Shown here: positions 42,201-44,316 of the stretch, one piece after another
Layout of the letters: each line of letters opens with the position of its first letter
Position numbering within the stretch: the first letter of the stretch is position 1
Assembly: GCA_945863885.1 (NCBI GenBank)
Contig: CAMAZY010000013.1
Span: 1-64,000, forward strand
DNA: 64,000 nucleotides
Direction: 5' to 3'
Origin: an uncultured Clostridia bacterium
Lineage (GTDB): Bacteria > Bacillota > Clostridia > Oscillospirales > Acutalibacteraceae
Program-made: the position numbers and the translations under genes
Notes under the pieces: generated by a model
What the model saw: the letters and a program-made list of their open reading frames with translations, nothing else
Databases searched by the model: none
Told to the model about the DNA's origin: nothing

Positions 42201-43427
42201 ACCGACTGGGGCTTCAAGGACGGCGACATCCAGGGCTTCCTGAGAGTTCTCACCGACGTTCTGACTCCGCTCAACTCCGTACTTGAGCTTCTCCTCATGG
42301 GCGAAGGCAAGAATCTCAACATCCTTGACATCGTCAAGATCGGCGGCGGCAACGGCTACGATTACGGTATTATCCCGATTCTCGAAGCTTTCGGTCTCAC
42401 CGCTGAAGAGGTTCTGACCTACAACGAGTACAAGGCTCTTTGTGAAAAGGATCATACTCAGGTAATCGGTTACGTACTTACCAAGATCGGTGTATTTGCT
42501 GAAAGACTTCTTGACAGACCTGTCGATGTTCTTACAACAATTCTTCCGAACGTTGCGTACTTCATCTCCAACGAAGGCGTATACCTTGCAGTAAGAAATA
42601 TCGTAGCACCTGTCTTCTCGATCCTTGAGCTTGTCGGAAACGCTTATAACATTGACTTCGTAAACATGCTCAATGTTTCCAAGCTTCTCCACAACATCAA
42701 CATCAACATCCAGGTACTCGGCCAGAAGTATGGCTTCAAGATTCCTGAAATTGACTTCTATAAGCTTGCTCAGGAGGGCGGCACTTCAACCAAGGAAGTT
42801 GCAACCTCACGTTCGTACTCCGCTAACTCCTTCACGACACCGACAGATCCGTTCCCGTACATCAACGATTACGGTACCGGCAAGTATGACGGTTGGGCTA
42901 ACAAGTCAACGCAGACCTTCATCGTATCCGATAAGGGCGACACGCTGACACTTGTTCTGACCTGGGCTCTTGAAATGTTCGGCGACAAGGAGAACCGTGC
43001 AGCACTCGTTGACTGGCTCGCAGATGTATTCATGCTCCAGAGCGGTGCTAAGCAGACCGTAGCCTACGGCATCGACAAGATGTTCGATACCTGCTCGAAG
43101 TATGATGTACCCGACATCATCGTCGCAGCACTCTTCCAGGCTCTCGGCATTGCAATTCAGGTTGACGCAGCCTTCACCGGCGACATGAACAAGATCCAGA
43201 AGATTTATCAGGAAATCTTCGACGCACTCGGTTCGAATGACACCTGCATCTACGGCAGCATCGCTCAGGTAATGGAAGAAATCACCGGTACATGGAACGA
43301 TACCATCGGTGACCACGACGATTACCATGAAGCTGTTGATGAAGCAGAACAGTCACTCAACTGGTTCCAGAGACTTCTTGCTAAGATCAAGGCCTTCTTC
43401 CAGAAGATCTTCTCAGTCTTCAAGTAA
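15237..43427 (+). CDS. Giant secreted repeat protein, 9396 residues
   Basis: One unbroken frame of 28,191 bp encodes a protein of roughly 1 MDa (estimated from length). The Sec signal is MKLGKKALS followed by a hydrophobic core and cleavage near residue 30 (SVLGA). Residues about 30-1590 form a largely non-repetitive, helix-rich region with more A+T-rich, less biased codons in parts. Residues about 1600-9160 are 14 copies of one module. Each has a Leu/Ile-rich helical part, a 'TWA(D/E)V' motif, often a Tyr/Asp-rich beta-like linker (YTYTDADG..VTYY), 'WGV.D.D.F', 'PL.P.L..LL.G', 'GGNGYNYAIIPLLEA(F/L)G', then 'YFI..DG......NLIAP'. The last residues (WFQRLLAKIKAFFQKIFSVFK minus one) form a basic aromatic amphipathic helix. 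No catalytic domain, LPXTG, SLH or C-terminal dockerin is visible. I do not recognise the family; a giant adhesin, stalk or envelope scaffold is the natural guess. Double terminators follow. Confidence 0.93.
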   Translation: MKLGKKALSCVLAIMMIVSSVSVCFSVLGATDTPDGIFTQIEMHYEGLMDAIDKAKDTTNPDTSGVPTLSGSVWAVEKDTFTGGWQAVAKAFASFAKGTAGVNNTYADLVADIKNDIPARAASSGLPQADYEAIVDYFKFGNESTESFGTPAKVQLAIGSGFDLLGWKTVEEIDTARSYYIATLTMTPSGSNGTYTLASADCIKFSQEDYIIASGNNDITAIKDVLTTCVDANKFSKWFTQSSMTTAELGEFSNLYNFFTDTIALSGYGYTAEEVWNHYVAKRVGKTYTEADAWYNTSGADAEARPLAQDYITKLDALMVIDYSAMTAEELLAHYNAVVGVRQAINEETFSGPIKKIMNELKASDYIGQKTSTVETYIQALGLEVAKAYAAVYADELVALAKEVTDGLVPTYDRSDEAAAKAWENSEDQKKAQNWLDRATVLKGNIDSLVLAKATFADVQLVESANGNRLTEADYNTVVNQMKITTVDCGGSDAFANKTAMDTFMKTTILAGKRFTKLQADAEEFRILYNKALALKNDASKELIFAEVYPNGLDEYAAYLNGIKAAAAERIYNQLRTIEKYQKEGGGIKYFNFESIIQAWEDIEVASVAALCSFLDADPAYVPTTEQVKVADIQTLWNKCQTWYNQALSFRTGLNNLKNQAYNGTGATAANKDTRVLMYLLQQSSSSSYGWETVVGQLNYDDIQKFVNDIELKQGTKLKLEKIRELMDDAVKDFDRMLISDDLGTLLKSITEATDEDGNVTNMFGVWKYNYTFNNPGGTTTTVKKGDEVKNLREFLICTIVNLLYSGDLQTMLFKLVNGALGSVLYNLDLGDSMPGAVTGFPLNLGDEWNFLPEALRAAIPTMPHWFTENWNGNSRGQSGVQWKQWFTGEAYGNSRYDYTAILKVLEQAPIYGSGSSSQSYWKDNDGAKRQGTSGIPESAWEALDSTAAWHIENDDDLYHSLATVFCGLAVPLATIITGDTKSVETRLLNLDATIYNNGDALYDRLFIPLYRLLGINPRSYDSKGGFYSGTDIKNACPYDINWKGETVGITPDGGVTFWKMLISPIIYWLNNKLFVNPIETILEILPNLLTALDDNQILPKLKNLALKLEIKPLGISIKFDLNLTDILVPVLNDIGLTDAAMEGGINGLLKVLLTGTRVTGKPSAADIEAGGWLMKVTELADGTKETSTTEAAVVNIGGTNYYIKACGLLTQTLYSALGDGLFNWFTWTNNVGTIPLQIPVNRFMATGTLMGGAHPNSQSLVIQGCQKTITNYHIYTDPGDTLLTLFRWLLDDGTIYVISPLLEGMIPAKDDGSSVLDTVFQIVDGQADTLLGILICLLNAYSIDFTAYKDPARNPAIWGKNNAEGTDFKSYLNTDYSTKFQVGKFLQETLCAKNTAVTDPNTATTADMIAKADLAIANLDVVIGKLVPTLVSLLGDTLRGLGLGMEEVITKVENGELTTIKDIVVQGVVGNDLVDMLMKLLFGTKEQKVNTAEDGTTTPEVDANGNPVIDNGLLGSLLGDPNSIIVKLLDALATFGIDITPLGFYNCAIGTTSSKNGQIAAWLNRQAANHQSTDPNYLKNNAGSHKLMSDNAAKAELAKMTWADIGVEAGFGWFTEDADASKRLDNFIELVCDFIGPLNPLLGFLLSGQNITLMDELTLQGNNGYSKAVVPILEALGLDSACVYQKQFDAYVYCGTDLNTDIMSLPSVTDPNQLAGSARLATTKNSPLRPLMNAIKTLLLGDGTNKGLLEAPVTVLLSKLPNIAYFMYMYKTDDGKRTSNLSVAVQNFIAPILKLLEIVDPILSRVIVLDLEETLNNILDFETLINTLLGRLVGDGATFNLDLLDFGTLAANSSLRANINAPTYRGNVGDKFTKFEASPGQFFITLMRSAASKEIIDALAGVINGLFTKNPAKDQAEVESRERINNIIKIISTNLCKPVTDADANGAQYIDILSGLLIDVLTDYEPADGEFYFYEVLNRIDNQLITDVEQTTAWTDYAIDHEGYDWNATADKFTEAEVNAAIENLDYVIKQAVPDVLSALSEEGMLNLGGMQFDFEAGDGLWTLLQNIISENLFTDNIFDTVVNLLCGALGKSGSNETTSMLANVLKAAGFDMTYNAFLYNKDGSKTTFYDYMTYGFDKDADGNLIKATDTNKPDMYQIDGKTVEMTWAQIYKNHSYIAYEFDKDGNLVTNTDGTPKLLQATTTNDKGEEVPAVDANGNPIYVRELRKTGAVQLQDASGNYLYTYTDENGDEQTYASQYDQLKIYTIGTGADAKTYKLTAKYDETAAKDWAWGMDTVTGADANETYYNKKNKMIEVIWSMLTPFAPVFSALFAGDALKLFEGINIEGNTAYENVLLPLLRAFGFEETIKYLSTTPSEVDGKTKLDLINDARPEGEKIPATFMSVEEYYTLVYGDAAGPESGNAMSAEGMGKAVATMANYVFNFVEVVATYPIQTIMTALPTLAYFIYGDGLTTLVSNVLVPITTLTDRLEPIVKLDINNIGAGLLDALSTGNWANFQNALQTYVSVDEETGEIIVNETQQFSLTDSILNLLGSLEFDLSSVLGKNDDKIEEGEYKYGLMLFINKEVEVRAKELLATANKLEKEDATANREAVEQLRAEARNLRGGTLKGFFKSIAALGTSYGALGETAPNGGKSTNVKVNNFGQVTVSKAEVLMFLLNFAFDNLALKQTVGSLLGYDLTDENTDEAEMLDEIITNVFNNPEALVDLVVELLTSHDITKGIEIDLMEIEAETHYDFYEDAGFESHEEVLEAIKNGEDVSEISRMKTAAAIDNLDSLVGTILNLFKENLITEGSFFEKIGLTKDSDLTLKAVVDALFEQYLYTDKGLNEIMGMLISTLGAEGSSQIINVVLKILDGAGYSLTPQTFKKNLPQLSGVIGDAKKWSEVAKNNAQYKYAVKDDKGNTIETLYSATQGETAIDGKAVVPVMIQEQEVKTAADGTKTYVYTYTVGEGDAAVVTEIELDKAGETTWTDSEGTAHVLSAKMVDTAKQETGVVINVSWNVTDRDSFVALIWDMIKPLSGIFEAFLAGGTLVIYDKVNISGTNGYESVILPVIENLAINKLTNTDGTPYLAEVKTYADYKALIDDADPSNDSIMLTSITDALFALIDSVCDRPVSTLATIIPYLARFLESNGLDALISNILVPVTTILTKVEPIYDLDLLKTIKDLLRDLVKKMNAQEGATTESMDPAQQATPGASAAAYALNVIEDTEAQANDNTTIAQRLLAPSALADDTVEQDYYFIDIIWQLLDSIKINGTAIGDMVSDTLFVDLASCAWLPAAAEGEKGSDISIVTIDADGRGGNISYAEATEYTVDRETVLLKVLEWVVFTDGIRDLLGGLLNINFDMAALTEEDSNYLITVLLYGIFQDPEAAERLVIDLLSWYEVEYQPVRTKADYSDLSTATPIDYEGRGIDKSQLEQLPEKLDTLVAGIIPVVVGLLPEGALGNIKITGSNMEEILHNLVVDLLKGDDKNAGLGNKLIAMLVKLIGSNDSIGSILPMLKELTVTDTNTTGVDLTLKYFKQSSAALNTVFADCETWADAYEAFKVKVKYVAPENPAPDYVAPLTDADGYLLATDADGKAIPVYATDKDGNKIQATDNGTMKDGYYITAGDGNPVENAYVVKSVDGNVVYEYQYDVEFTGNNNIFDINSYEDVLAILGDILTPLVPILRLLLTEDNLVILDGVTITAGDGYDRFIIPLFEALGIDNIIDKNEFRALDDGAFCDKVISYIDALLAKIVSSPVQTIVDALPQLVFFIYSEGLAQSIEQLVAPLITLVDMVNDITAKKVEAEGKEFVALDIYGMILDIVNEKVMTPNDIAPVDSVYGLINSFLTAEGLEALLKKIIDKKNTETGGDLEADLGFQINGLFKMIIEKCCVVTDVKTVRYFGATETTGGRTVKGVQTNAADTIMQIIADTILGGDMIKSLLTTFGVEVNDTVTTILDAITGENKDVIIKVLLNYFFNYDVETMLLEYLSFDKIEYAYETYVDGTKLTQRKLRRSIKKLDGSIMNAIPNLIPMLEENPTFAAILNKIGGYSGQSLKDLVHEIIEVYAFNDQMMSTIVGLLIGLLGGEQLSGTLATVLPLVKDLVAGLDLTPAGFAQSTTSTVLADYINAAIAAQPADIVTDENGDPVLDENGDAKTTPHEATWADIANYYSYYEYYYYVTTAKTAEVEKTDADGNVIKDAEGNPVKETVTTYEQEKVTMYSKDDSLHGTAVAGVDGKTWFGYEQATDANGKLLWDDEANGIPTAKQATKTDEAGNTVPETDAEGNPVYVRSERINALNGDELFDWGIDKATGFENKKSAFVNVLAGVVVPLEPVVNFLLRGEDINLAGALPLKGNNGYENALYPLLQGLAVDQFGTLVTPEQYNAAKGTNVTLTAITDALFVVVDTLCEKPVEFLLTLLPSLSYFIASNGVQLFLNNLLAPVIALLDVAEPVAGTLIEDLIGKALGETLKPYMPEGTGRIVTEEVTAEDGTVTTKEYTAYTIDEITGIAGESGENLVKILNKLLSGLLVKTPEGEEAQIISILPETVFADYPEHAININAATGTDKYYYWYQDGDKLVKIADEDYNYTIHGDIKKSRYVVDHFSVDIADSLVFLLDTVLSDDLLNVLVDLMGLDLTSDTDMLSIIIKHLIDGNMNGLVVSDILHKLFENYDVTYAKLNGLLIPLDHYDFTKVDVDDAAAKAEKIPTQLDNIIDEAIPVLAPIVKQLMSESRQKAYEEAKKTDPNAKLAEPNVLESAFAKVESGDINADLTAVVDSILGELLFNNDTVTKVVRLLPTVYAIDIINIIFTICTYGDYKMDPQGYLAQIDKNYAADDKAVIAMHKIIGNVNTWKEVAANNTDPSETEKLPALDFGVTDYESFKHALCVALHPMFPILQLFTQGKKLTLFSYTGERYVPVNLVEKDGTVVIDDSRDGTELGNGYLEVVGSNSYEQAIMPLLDALGVYEKHGDWDAANKTGLMSQDQFNEIANIEDLLEYLLDIIFNLVHDVAKDPFQFLSRNLASLLYYLGNDNLYYLGDTFIGTVNNLLAIVDPLYIEGGIRVPVTMLKLEDTGSQKGLLSTINDMLANANIDFKLTKDMIFKLAGKMGDYKVIDTLRTTADYALINNEGKYVDKDGNLLTEADIAAGGRKITTLVGVDRYFFTGLIDFVCADGLLGKFIDTSTMNAIVADIINNVTGPESVENVIEIALKILNKYLVQYKAIEEPGTALVKQFINYADSVADKKRSVTKAETEKAIANIDAAVAPILKLVGVGTIEDLLNQYLYTDDIVNMLVSLLVGLLGGMDADTWKTVEDVLGYVKDVIGIDIQISPAYYATVSSELAGFIGDCTTWAQVAEKYTKYAYTYDTGKTDAEGKAITATIYLANADLDGQEYDVDPADDVTDNKVLTKAVTTTYKYTYTIPADPDVEGATDETVTVWLDKTGETEYKVGETTYTLTAVLDDADKQVSESKRVTKVESDYVWGVSDAATTAEKTDKLVKIVCDLLKPFNPILELLLCGGVYGSTGTTFGDSIGVFKEINLMGGSGYNYAIIPLFEAFGLEADEIKSQADYEATVTANGPLSYILKTILTTVNNELNTPLSFVLDFIANLAYTVSKNGLTTIVSNLIAPVNELVKAVEGVIPVSINVDLVGLLDGTGVAKLYLGNEVKVHNAEVGIKVNLDSASLEEAVKKVIMKFIPALELEFRTKDIAEMAAAVDADGNIIYTDSVVDPKWDVCLGTPGKNIQGDKADTILAVLDMVVTSENIQALLDLLKVDMSTLDPALVDLINKVIDNPTEVIDAVIKLLSGSYEIAPVLVEFAFRFLGEEKYSYKDELGEWKSTTTKSIGKLDKIINNAIPGVLKLLATGDKPIAFIKDLYDGLGAAAETATIKTIVDYLLETMAFNDDMVNKLLGLIVGGLGGLDETTVNLIQDLVKEIAGIDLTPKGIIAKTTKIQAYLNTFTASDTEKGLTWADIAKACTKYAYTYVTGQDAEGKDITETYYGAKDLTSAEIDGKTVELTPVYKTTTDKDGNTVTTDVQETAVILDNTWGVHDKDTFLAIFYELTGIFAPLLDFLFRGKEFPILGNDDLALKGNRGYENAIIPLAKALGIELTTTNCDNFTDANAMLDEVIDGIFGLVDDIQTAPISTILEVLGSASFFLANNGVEAVISNLISPVTALLEVVSGIVSSEDIDGLLTHFIKISLTDIKTIAGAKGEKLVSLINGLIGDVEIVGPDGIAKMVNLLPEDFFVQLSKYGIKVHDVPKPDVDEITTNWSVDKTDVLMYLLQTVFTDDTLAIICKVAGLDTNEQVASIVKGLAGKQDEVVEIITKLLNEYKVTYNKIAQQNITKIDVTPKDPLTDTNINNALTAIDKLIPTVLGLVMGDGATLETVITDLLKNADLGNLVMNMLVPVLAGLDIDKILDIVKDFTNISLDIAPSAFKSDFGSQLKNFINGKTTWAEVEEAYSQYVYTYTDADGKEVTYYAASATETSVTIGEGENAKTYALTNKYEQKIGEDGKPVFEADGETPVYDTTKPLKTMHSTFDWQLEDFDDITALVCDLLAPLDIVFQVILSGKEIVAIPDTDTTDGTVDQIQISGGYGYNYAIIPLLEAFGVTPITQAEYDAQLATNGSLKYILDEIFGFVSELCNAPIDTLLSRLANLFYFIGSDGINTVVKNLIAPVNELAKEIDDVFPIAITIDLKKVGIAGESVLATYLGKEHPGVAAGVTINVAAADLANLLNSLIDEIKIGENVINLALDLDWNKIAAMMAKTANEAEKNTTGAELLKIDSKQDYTYGVIDDADADIPAYKNITGDKVDTFITLLQVILTADNTEGIAKLIKSLIPESLDPTIAEIVYDVLNDPDSIEKLIGVVVLVLSGEYNVNDSRDFIYKFLGALDFDYAKMDDFDTAIEKFDNMVSRAAPMIVGMLGDPTKPEADQSILDKLAAGVTADMTLDQFINWALNEFLFKESSFDTIMQALVKILGENVTADLTKTINDLLGIDLSPTNFATATGYNKLIDYVAVTASDAKIGVTWADVLAAHATKDENGNYTFDEYAWGVTDKDTFVSALLKLLLPLEKLLGFILCGEDLTFNIEGIMLKGGNAFNNALNPLFKALGLEQFGGELRTAATGNDALKYVIEYLFVFVDAIGEAPLTTILTVVGNLSYFIANDNLEPLIRNLTAPILGILELANSVISMDQIDGLISGLTKGAITLTGIIEIGNNSGANLVEMINKLIGGIEIKDENENVIYTLKALPEDFFVEFSKYVIDVTDPTAPNKGDDVNTWTVDVADGLMYILATVLDEDFLKTIFSKVGVNTSEGIGSTLLTLADKEYDLADVIIMLLNDYSISYKRIKQADLGIATAPYYGALNHDNTTNAIKALDPLLVSVLGMLGVGDLKTLIDGLVSGADLGNLLMNLLVPALAGLDLDAILSYVNELTNLGISSLAPSVFANDKFGSQLKNFINASDVNGDGTITWAEVEETYSQYVYTYTDENGNSVEYFSVNADETTVTIGEGENAKTYELTNKYEQAVDAEGNPVYEADGTTPVYDTTKPLKKMHSTFDWKISTKEDLVNFACELLAPLDVVFQILLCGRQIVALEDKEVLRRADIRINGGYGYNYAVLPLLEAFGADPLTQVQYESRVKTDGSSLKYIFDVLFTEVDEILATPVNELMSRLANIFYFIGSDGINTIAENLLAPINTLIAEVDDVYPIAIRIDLAAEKIVDTYIGVAHDGIPDGISINVSGEALAAFINKAIGNLNINGTEIKLSLDLDWNALAAKMAKKNADGSIITIGTKQAYTYGVCEAGADLKNISGDPADALVTLLDTALTPENSENIKNLVEGLLKDVNLDENIKNIVNDILNDPNAIKNLVASVVLILTGSYDVNVLDYVYKFLGAVDFNNIDGLDDAIVSLDKVLNKAAPVVITMLADTSKPENEWTLLEKIAKGIEGKADADLSDIVDYLLGSMVFTDDMMATITSALVKALGGFLTADLANTLNNLLGVNLAPTAFAAATGNAQLIAYVNVTPADAEAGVTWADVLKAHSHDTGDKNENGEAIIKIDPVFTGVDSKDAFVSTVLDLLKPLESVLAFLLTGKDLTISVDESTSLSLKGGNAYETALVPLIITGLGLKDLGVAKKDAASANQAVENVLDYVFALVNNVCAAPFTTILTVVGNLSFFIANNDVEVAIQNLAAPVLGILDALDDVISRDQIDGLLKGFIGMGLSDIIGIAGNKGEALVTLINDLLSKIEIKDAETGEVVYVVKALPTNFFEELAKAAVKIDAPTGALTVGQDVTKWHVENGDTLMYVLDTVLTRDFLNILCSTLKLDTTSTVGEIILSLDGKSEDVAKILIKLLKKYLVEYKVYTQPQLEKIEVTYSSAKSHEQLNDALMNLDSIIPVVLGFIGDGSNSSLKDIVYPLFVKDDIANLLVSSIAKLLSGLPAETIDQVMGYVHELTNLTDLDINPQAFTATKFGSKLADYIGTASTWAEVWEAHSEETTAEDGTVTRTATAYDWGITSTADLVNLVCDMLLPLDGVLALLLMGGTDRATFEKTGVHNGSKITAFEDINVIGGNGYNYAIIPVLELLGINAKTQAEYEAYVAANHGSTLKYILDAVFAKVDEILDKPIANVLPILANLCYVIGNDNLETIVQNLIAPVNNLLEAVDPIFPIAININLGNIGTDKSIVETYIGKSHAGVDAGVQITVKGSDLAVLLNNVLSGIMINGKPLGIALELDWLKLAATAAANNDGDKYIDMTGSSMSTKYDIYNGADYQNVVGDPADTFVTLIKLILTQENYEKLLEVLGKPDGFGEPLDSLIEQIIKDPTKLIDIIVDLIGGGDVSYIPVQNRPIKLKKFDYSSYLMLTEPNADIIANNLDDLIMKILAKTDFGSLKGLLGQKYINNATINLLLDKLVPLLGGSTVANILNVVKGMSTEETDLDFTVQGYYAKFIDNYDYYTDTSKYQAGNVFLNNGAALLKAAATKEGGTWADVGSFAGTDWGFKDGDIQGFLRVLTDVLTPLNSVLELLLMGEGKNLNILDIVKIGGGNGYDYGIIPILEAFGLTAEEVLTYNEYKALCEKDHTQVIGYVLTKIGVFAERLLDRPVDVLTTILPNVAYFISNEGVYLAVRNIVAPVFSILELVGNAYNIDFVNMLNVSKLLHNININIQVLGQKYGFKIPEIDFYKLAQEGGTSTKEVATSRSYSANSFTTPTDPFPYINDYGTGKYDGWANKSTQTFIVSDKGDTLTLVLTWALEMFGDKENRAALVDWLADVFMLQSGAKQTVAYGIDKMFDTCSKYDVPDIIVAALFQALGIAIQVDAAFTGDMNKIQKIYQEIFDALGSNDTCIYGSIAQVMEEITGTWNDTIGDHDDYHEAVDEAEQSLNWFQRLLAKIKAFFQKIFSVFK
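34554..40631 (+). repeat. Two-module higher-order repeat (about 3.03 kb period)
   Basis: In the C-terminal half, modules alternate between type A (GGxGYNYAIIP, with PIAI.IDL and a following 'HxGVxxGVxI' segment) and type B (GGNAF/Y..AL.P, with 'IAG.KGE.LV.LIN.L'). Anchoring on TTCGGCT codons before TWAEV gives 34554, 37584 and 40632, so units of 3030 and 3048 bp. The first two copies are very similar around FGSQLKNFIN, YSQYVYTYTD and MHSTFDW, even at DNA level. Copies further upstream are more diverged. This implies duplication of module pairs after the module itself had already been multiplied. Confidence 0.75.
37620..37655 (+). other. Single canonical EF-hand loop in module 11
   Basis: Residues 7462-7473 read DVNGDGTITWAE, which fits the 12-residue EF-hand/dockerin calcium loop D-x-N-x-D-G-x-I-x-x-x-E exactly. 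The sister module at about 34594 has NGKTTWAE in the same place, so a short insertion completed the loop here. It is a single loop without a second EF-hand or dockerin partner helix. Confidence 0.6.
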
Positions 43428-43447
43428 GAACCAATCCTAATAACAAT

Positions 43448-43485
43448 AGGGCTGTTGCAGTAAGCAACAGCCCTGTGTTTCTTTT
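43448..43485 (+). terminator. Terminator of the giant gene
   Basis: AGGGCTGTTGC (43448-43458), loop AGTAA, GCAACAGCCCT (43464-43474) is a perfect 11-bp stem followed by GTGTTTCTTTT, 20 bp after the stop codon. Confidence 0.9.
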
Positions 43486-43491
43486 CATCGA

Positions 43492-43528
43492 GAGAAAAAG
43501 CCACCCGATCTCCGGATGGCTTTTTCTC
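43492..43528. terminator. Second, bidirectional terminator between convergent genes
   Basis: GAGAAAAAGCCACCCG (43492-43507) pairs with CGGATGGCTTTTTCTC (43513-43528) with one mismatch-type pair. The A-run and T-run in the arms let it work on both strands, for the giant gene and for the convergent gene ending at 43544. Confidence 0.85.
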
Positions 43529-43543
43529 TATTGAATTTCAGTA

Positions 43544-44011
43544 TTATTTCCTTTTGTTGTCCGCTTTTTTCACCAGGTAGTATTCATAATAATCCCATTT
43601 GGAATGGTCATCACTGCTGAAAGACTCTCCGGTCCGAGCACAAAAAACGCCTTCATCCTTTTCCCAATTGCGGATCAGGGCGGCTTTAAGATCGTTGTAC
43701 ACCGTCGTATATCGATTGAATGATTTGCCGGAGGATTTCATCAATACACCGGCGAAATGTCCGTTTTCAACGATAAGACTCTCGTCTTCAATTTCACGGT
43801 GTGTAACGCTTGTGCTGCTACTGCGTTCGTCATATCCGTAATCATACCCGTAATCGTTTGTCACTTCAATATTCCACTTGCTTGCCTCTTTGCGGATGGC
43901 GGCGTAAGCCTCGTCATCGTATTCGGCATGTTTCAGATATACGGTGATCTTGTCGTCAGTTTTGATTGTACTTTCGTCTTTTTTGCAAATTGTCAGTAAT
44001 TCAATGCCCAT
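43544..44011 (-). CDS. Hypothetical 155-residue cytoplasmic protein
   Basis: I do not recognise a family. There is no signal peptide or membrane segment. The protein starts MGIELLTICKKDES and is acidic. It contains a Tyr/Asp-rich patch NDYGYDYGYDERSSS at about residues 52-66, followed by a region ending in WDYYEYYLVKKADNKRK. The start is backed by AAAGGAG eleven bases upstream on the minus strand and by a consensus promoter at 44136-44164. It converges on the giant gene and shares the bidirectional terminator. It appears to be a monocistronic unit with a 5' UTR of roughly 118 nt. Confidence 0.75.
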   Translation of the reverse strand: MGIELLTICKKDESTIKTDDKITVYLKHAEYDDEAYAAIRKEASKWNIEVTNDYGYDYGYDERSSSTSVTHREIEDESLIVENGHFAGVLMKSSGKSFNRYTTVYNDLKAALIRNWEKDEGVFCARTGESFSSDDHSKWDYYEYYLVKKADNKRK

Positions 44012-44135
44012 TTCTTGTGTCTCCTTTTTCCGATTTATTGATCAGTTTCACAAAGACCGGCGAGCAAAAAACGAACCGACAAGAAAATAGACTCATCATG
44101 CCCTCTGATTCGATATGCGAAATCTGATTGATTTC

Positions 44136-44164
44136 TTTATACCATAATTCGACCGTTTCGTCAA
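44136..44164 (-). promoter_or_regulatory. Promoter of the 155-residue protein gene
   Basis: On the minus strand TTGACG (44159-44164) and TATAAA (44136-44141) have a 17-bp spacer. The rest of 44012-44253 shows no gene. Confidence 0.65.
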
Positions 44165-44253
44165 CGATAATTTGAAGTTTTATCCTATATAAAAGCTTCT
44201 GTAGTTGAATTGAACAGTCGGTGCTTCCTGCACGCTATTTTGGGGGCTGAAAA

Positions 44254-44283
44254 AACCGAAGCTGCAGAAAAACAGCTTCGGTT
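44254..44283 (-). terminator. Terminator of the efp operon
   Basis: AACCGAAGCTG (44254-44264) and CAGCTTCGGTT (44273-44283) form a perfect 11-bp stem. Read on the minus strand it is followed by TTTT, just downstream of the CD1247-type gene. Confidence 0.85.
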
Positions 44284-44316
44284 CCACGAATTTTTTAAAA
44301 CAGAAGAGAAGGCGGC

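Larger units (their letters stand above)
20030..42700 (+). repeat. Array of 14 divergent modules inside the giant gene
   Basis: Each module can be phased by its G-x-x-(G/A/S)-(Y/F)-x-x-x-h-h-P motif. The first Gly codon starts at 20220, 22278, 24417, 26352, 28299, 30072, 31854, 33501, 35013, 36522, 38058, 39549, 40926 and 42345. Each is paired with one TW(A/S/K)-x-V-like motif about 250-550 bp upstream. Spacings are 2058, 2139, 1935, 1947, 1773, 1782, 1647, 1512, 1509, 1536, 1491, 1377 and 1419 bp, all multiples of three. Most of the length loss comes from the linker after TWAxV and the segment after the NLIAP motif. Confidence 0.85.

Noticed and set aside
20030-42700. CRISPR or VNTR interpretation of the regular repeats
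   Set aside because: Units are 1.4-2.1 kb, diverged and in one coding frame, so they are protein modules and not spacer-separated short repeats.
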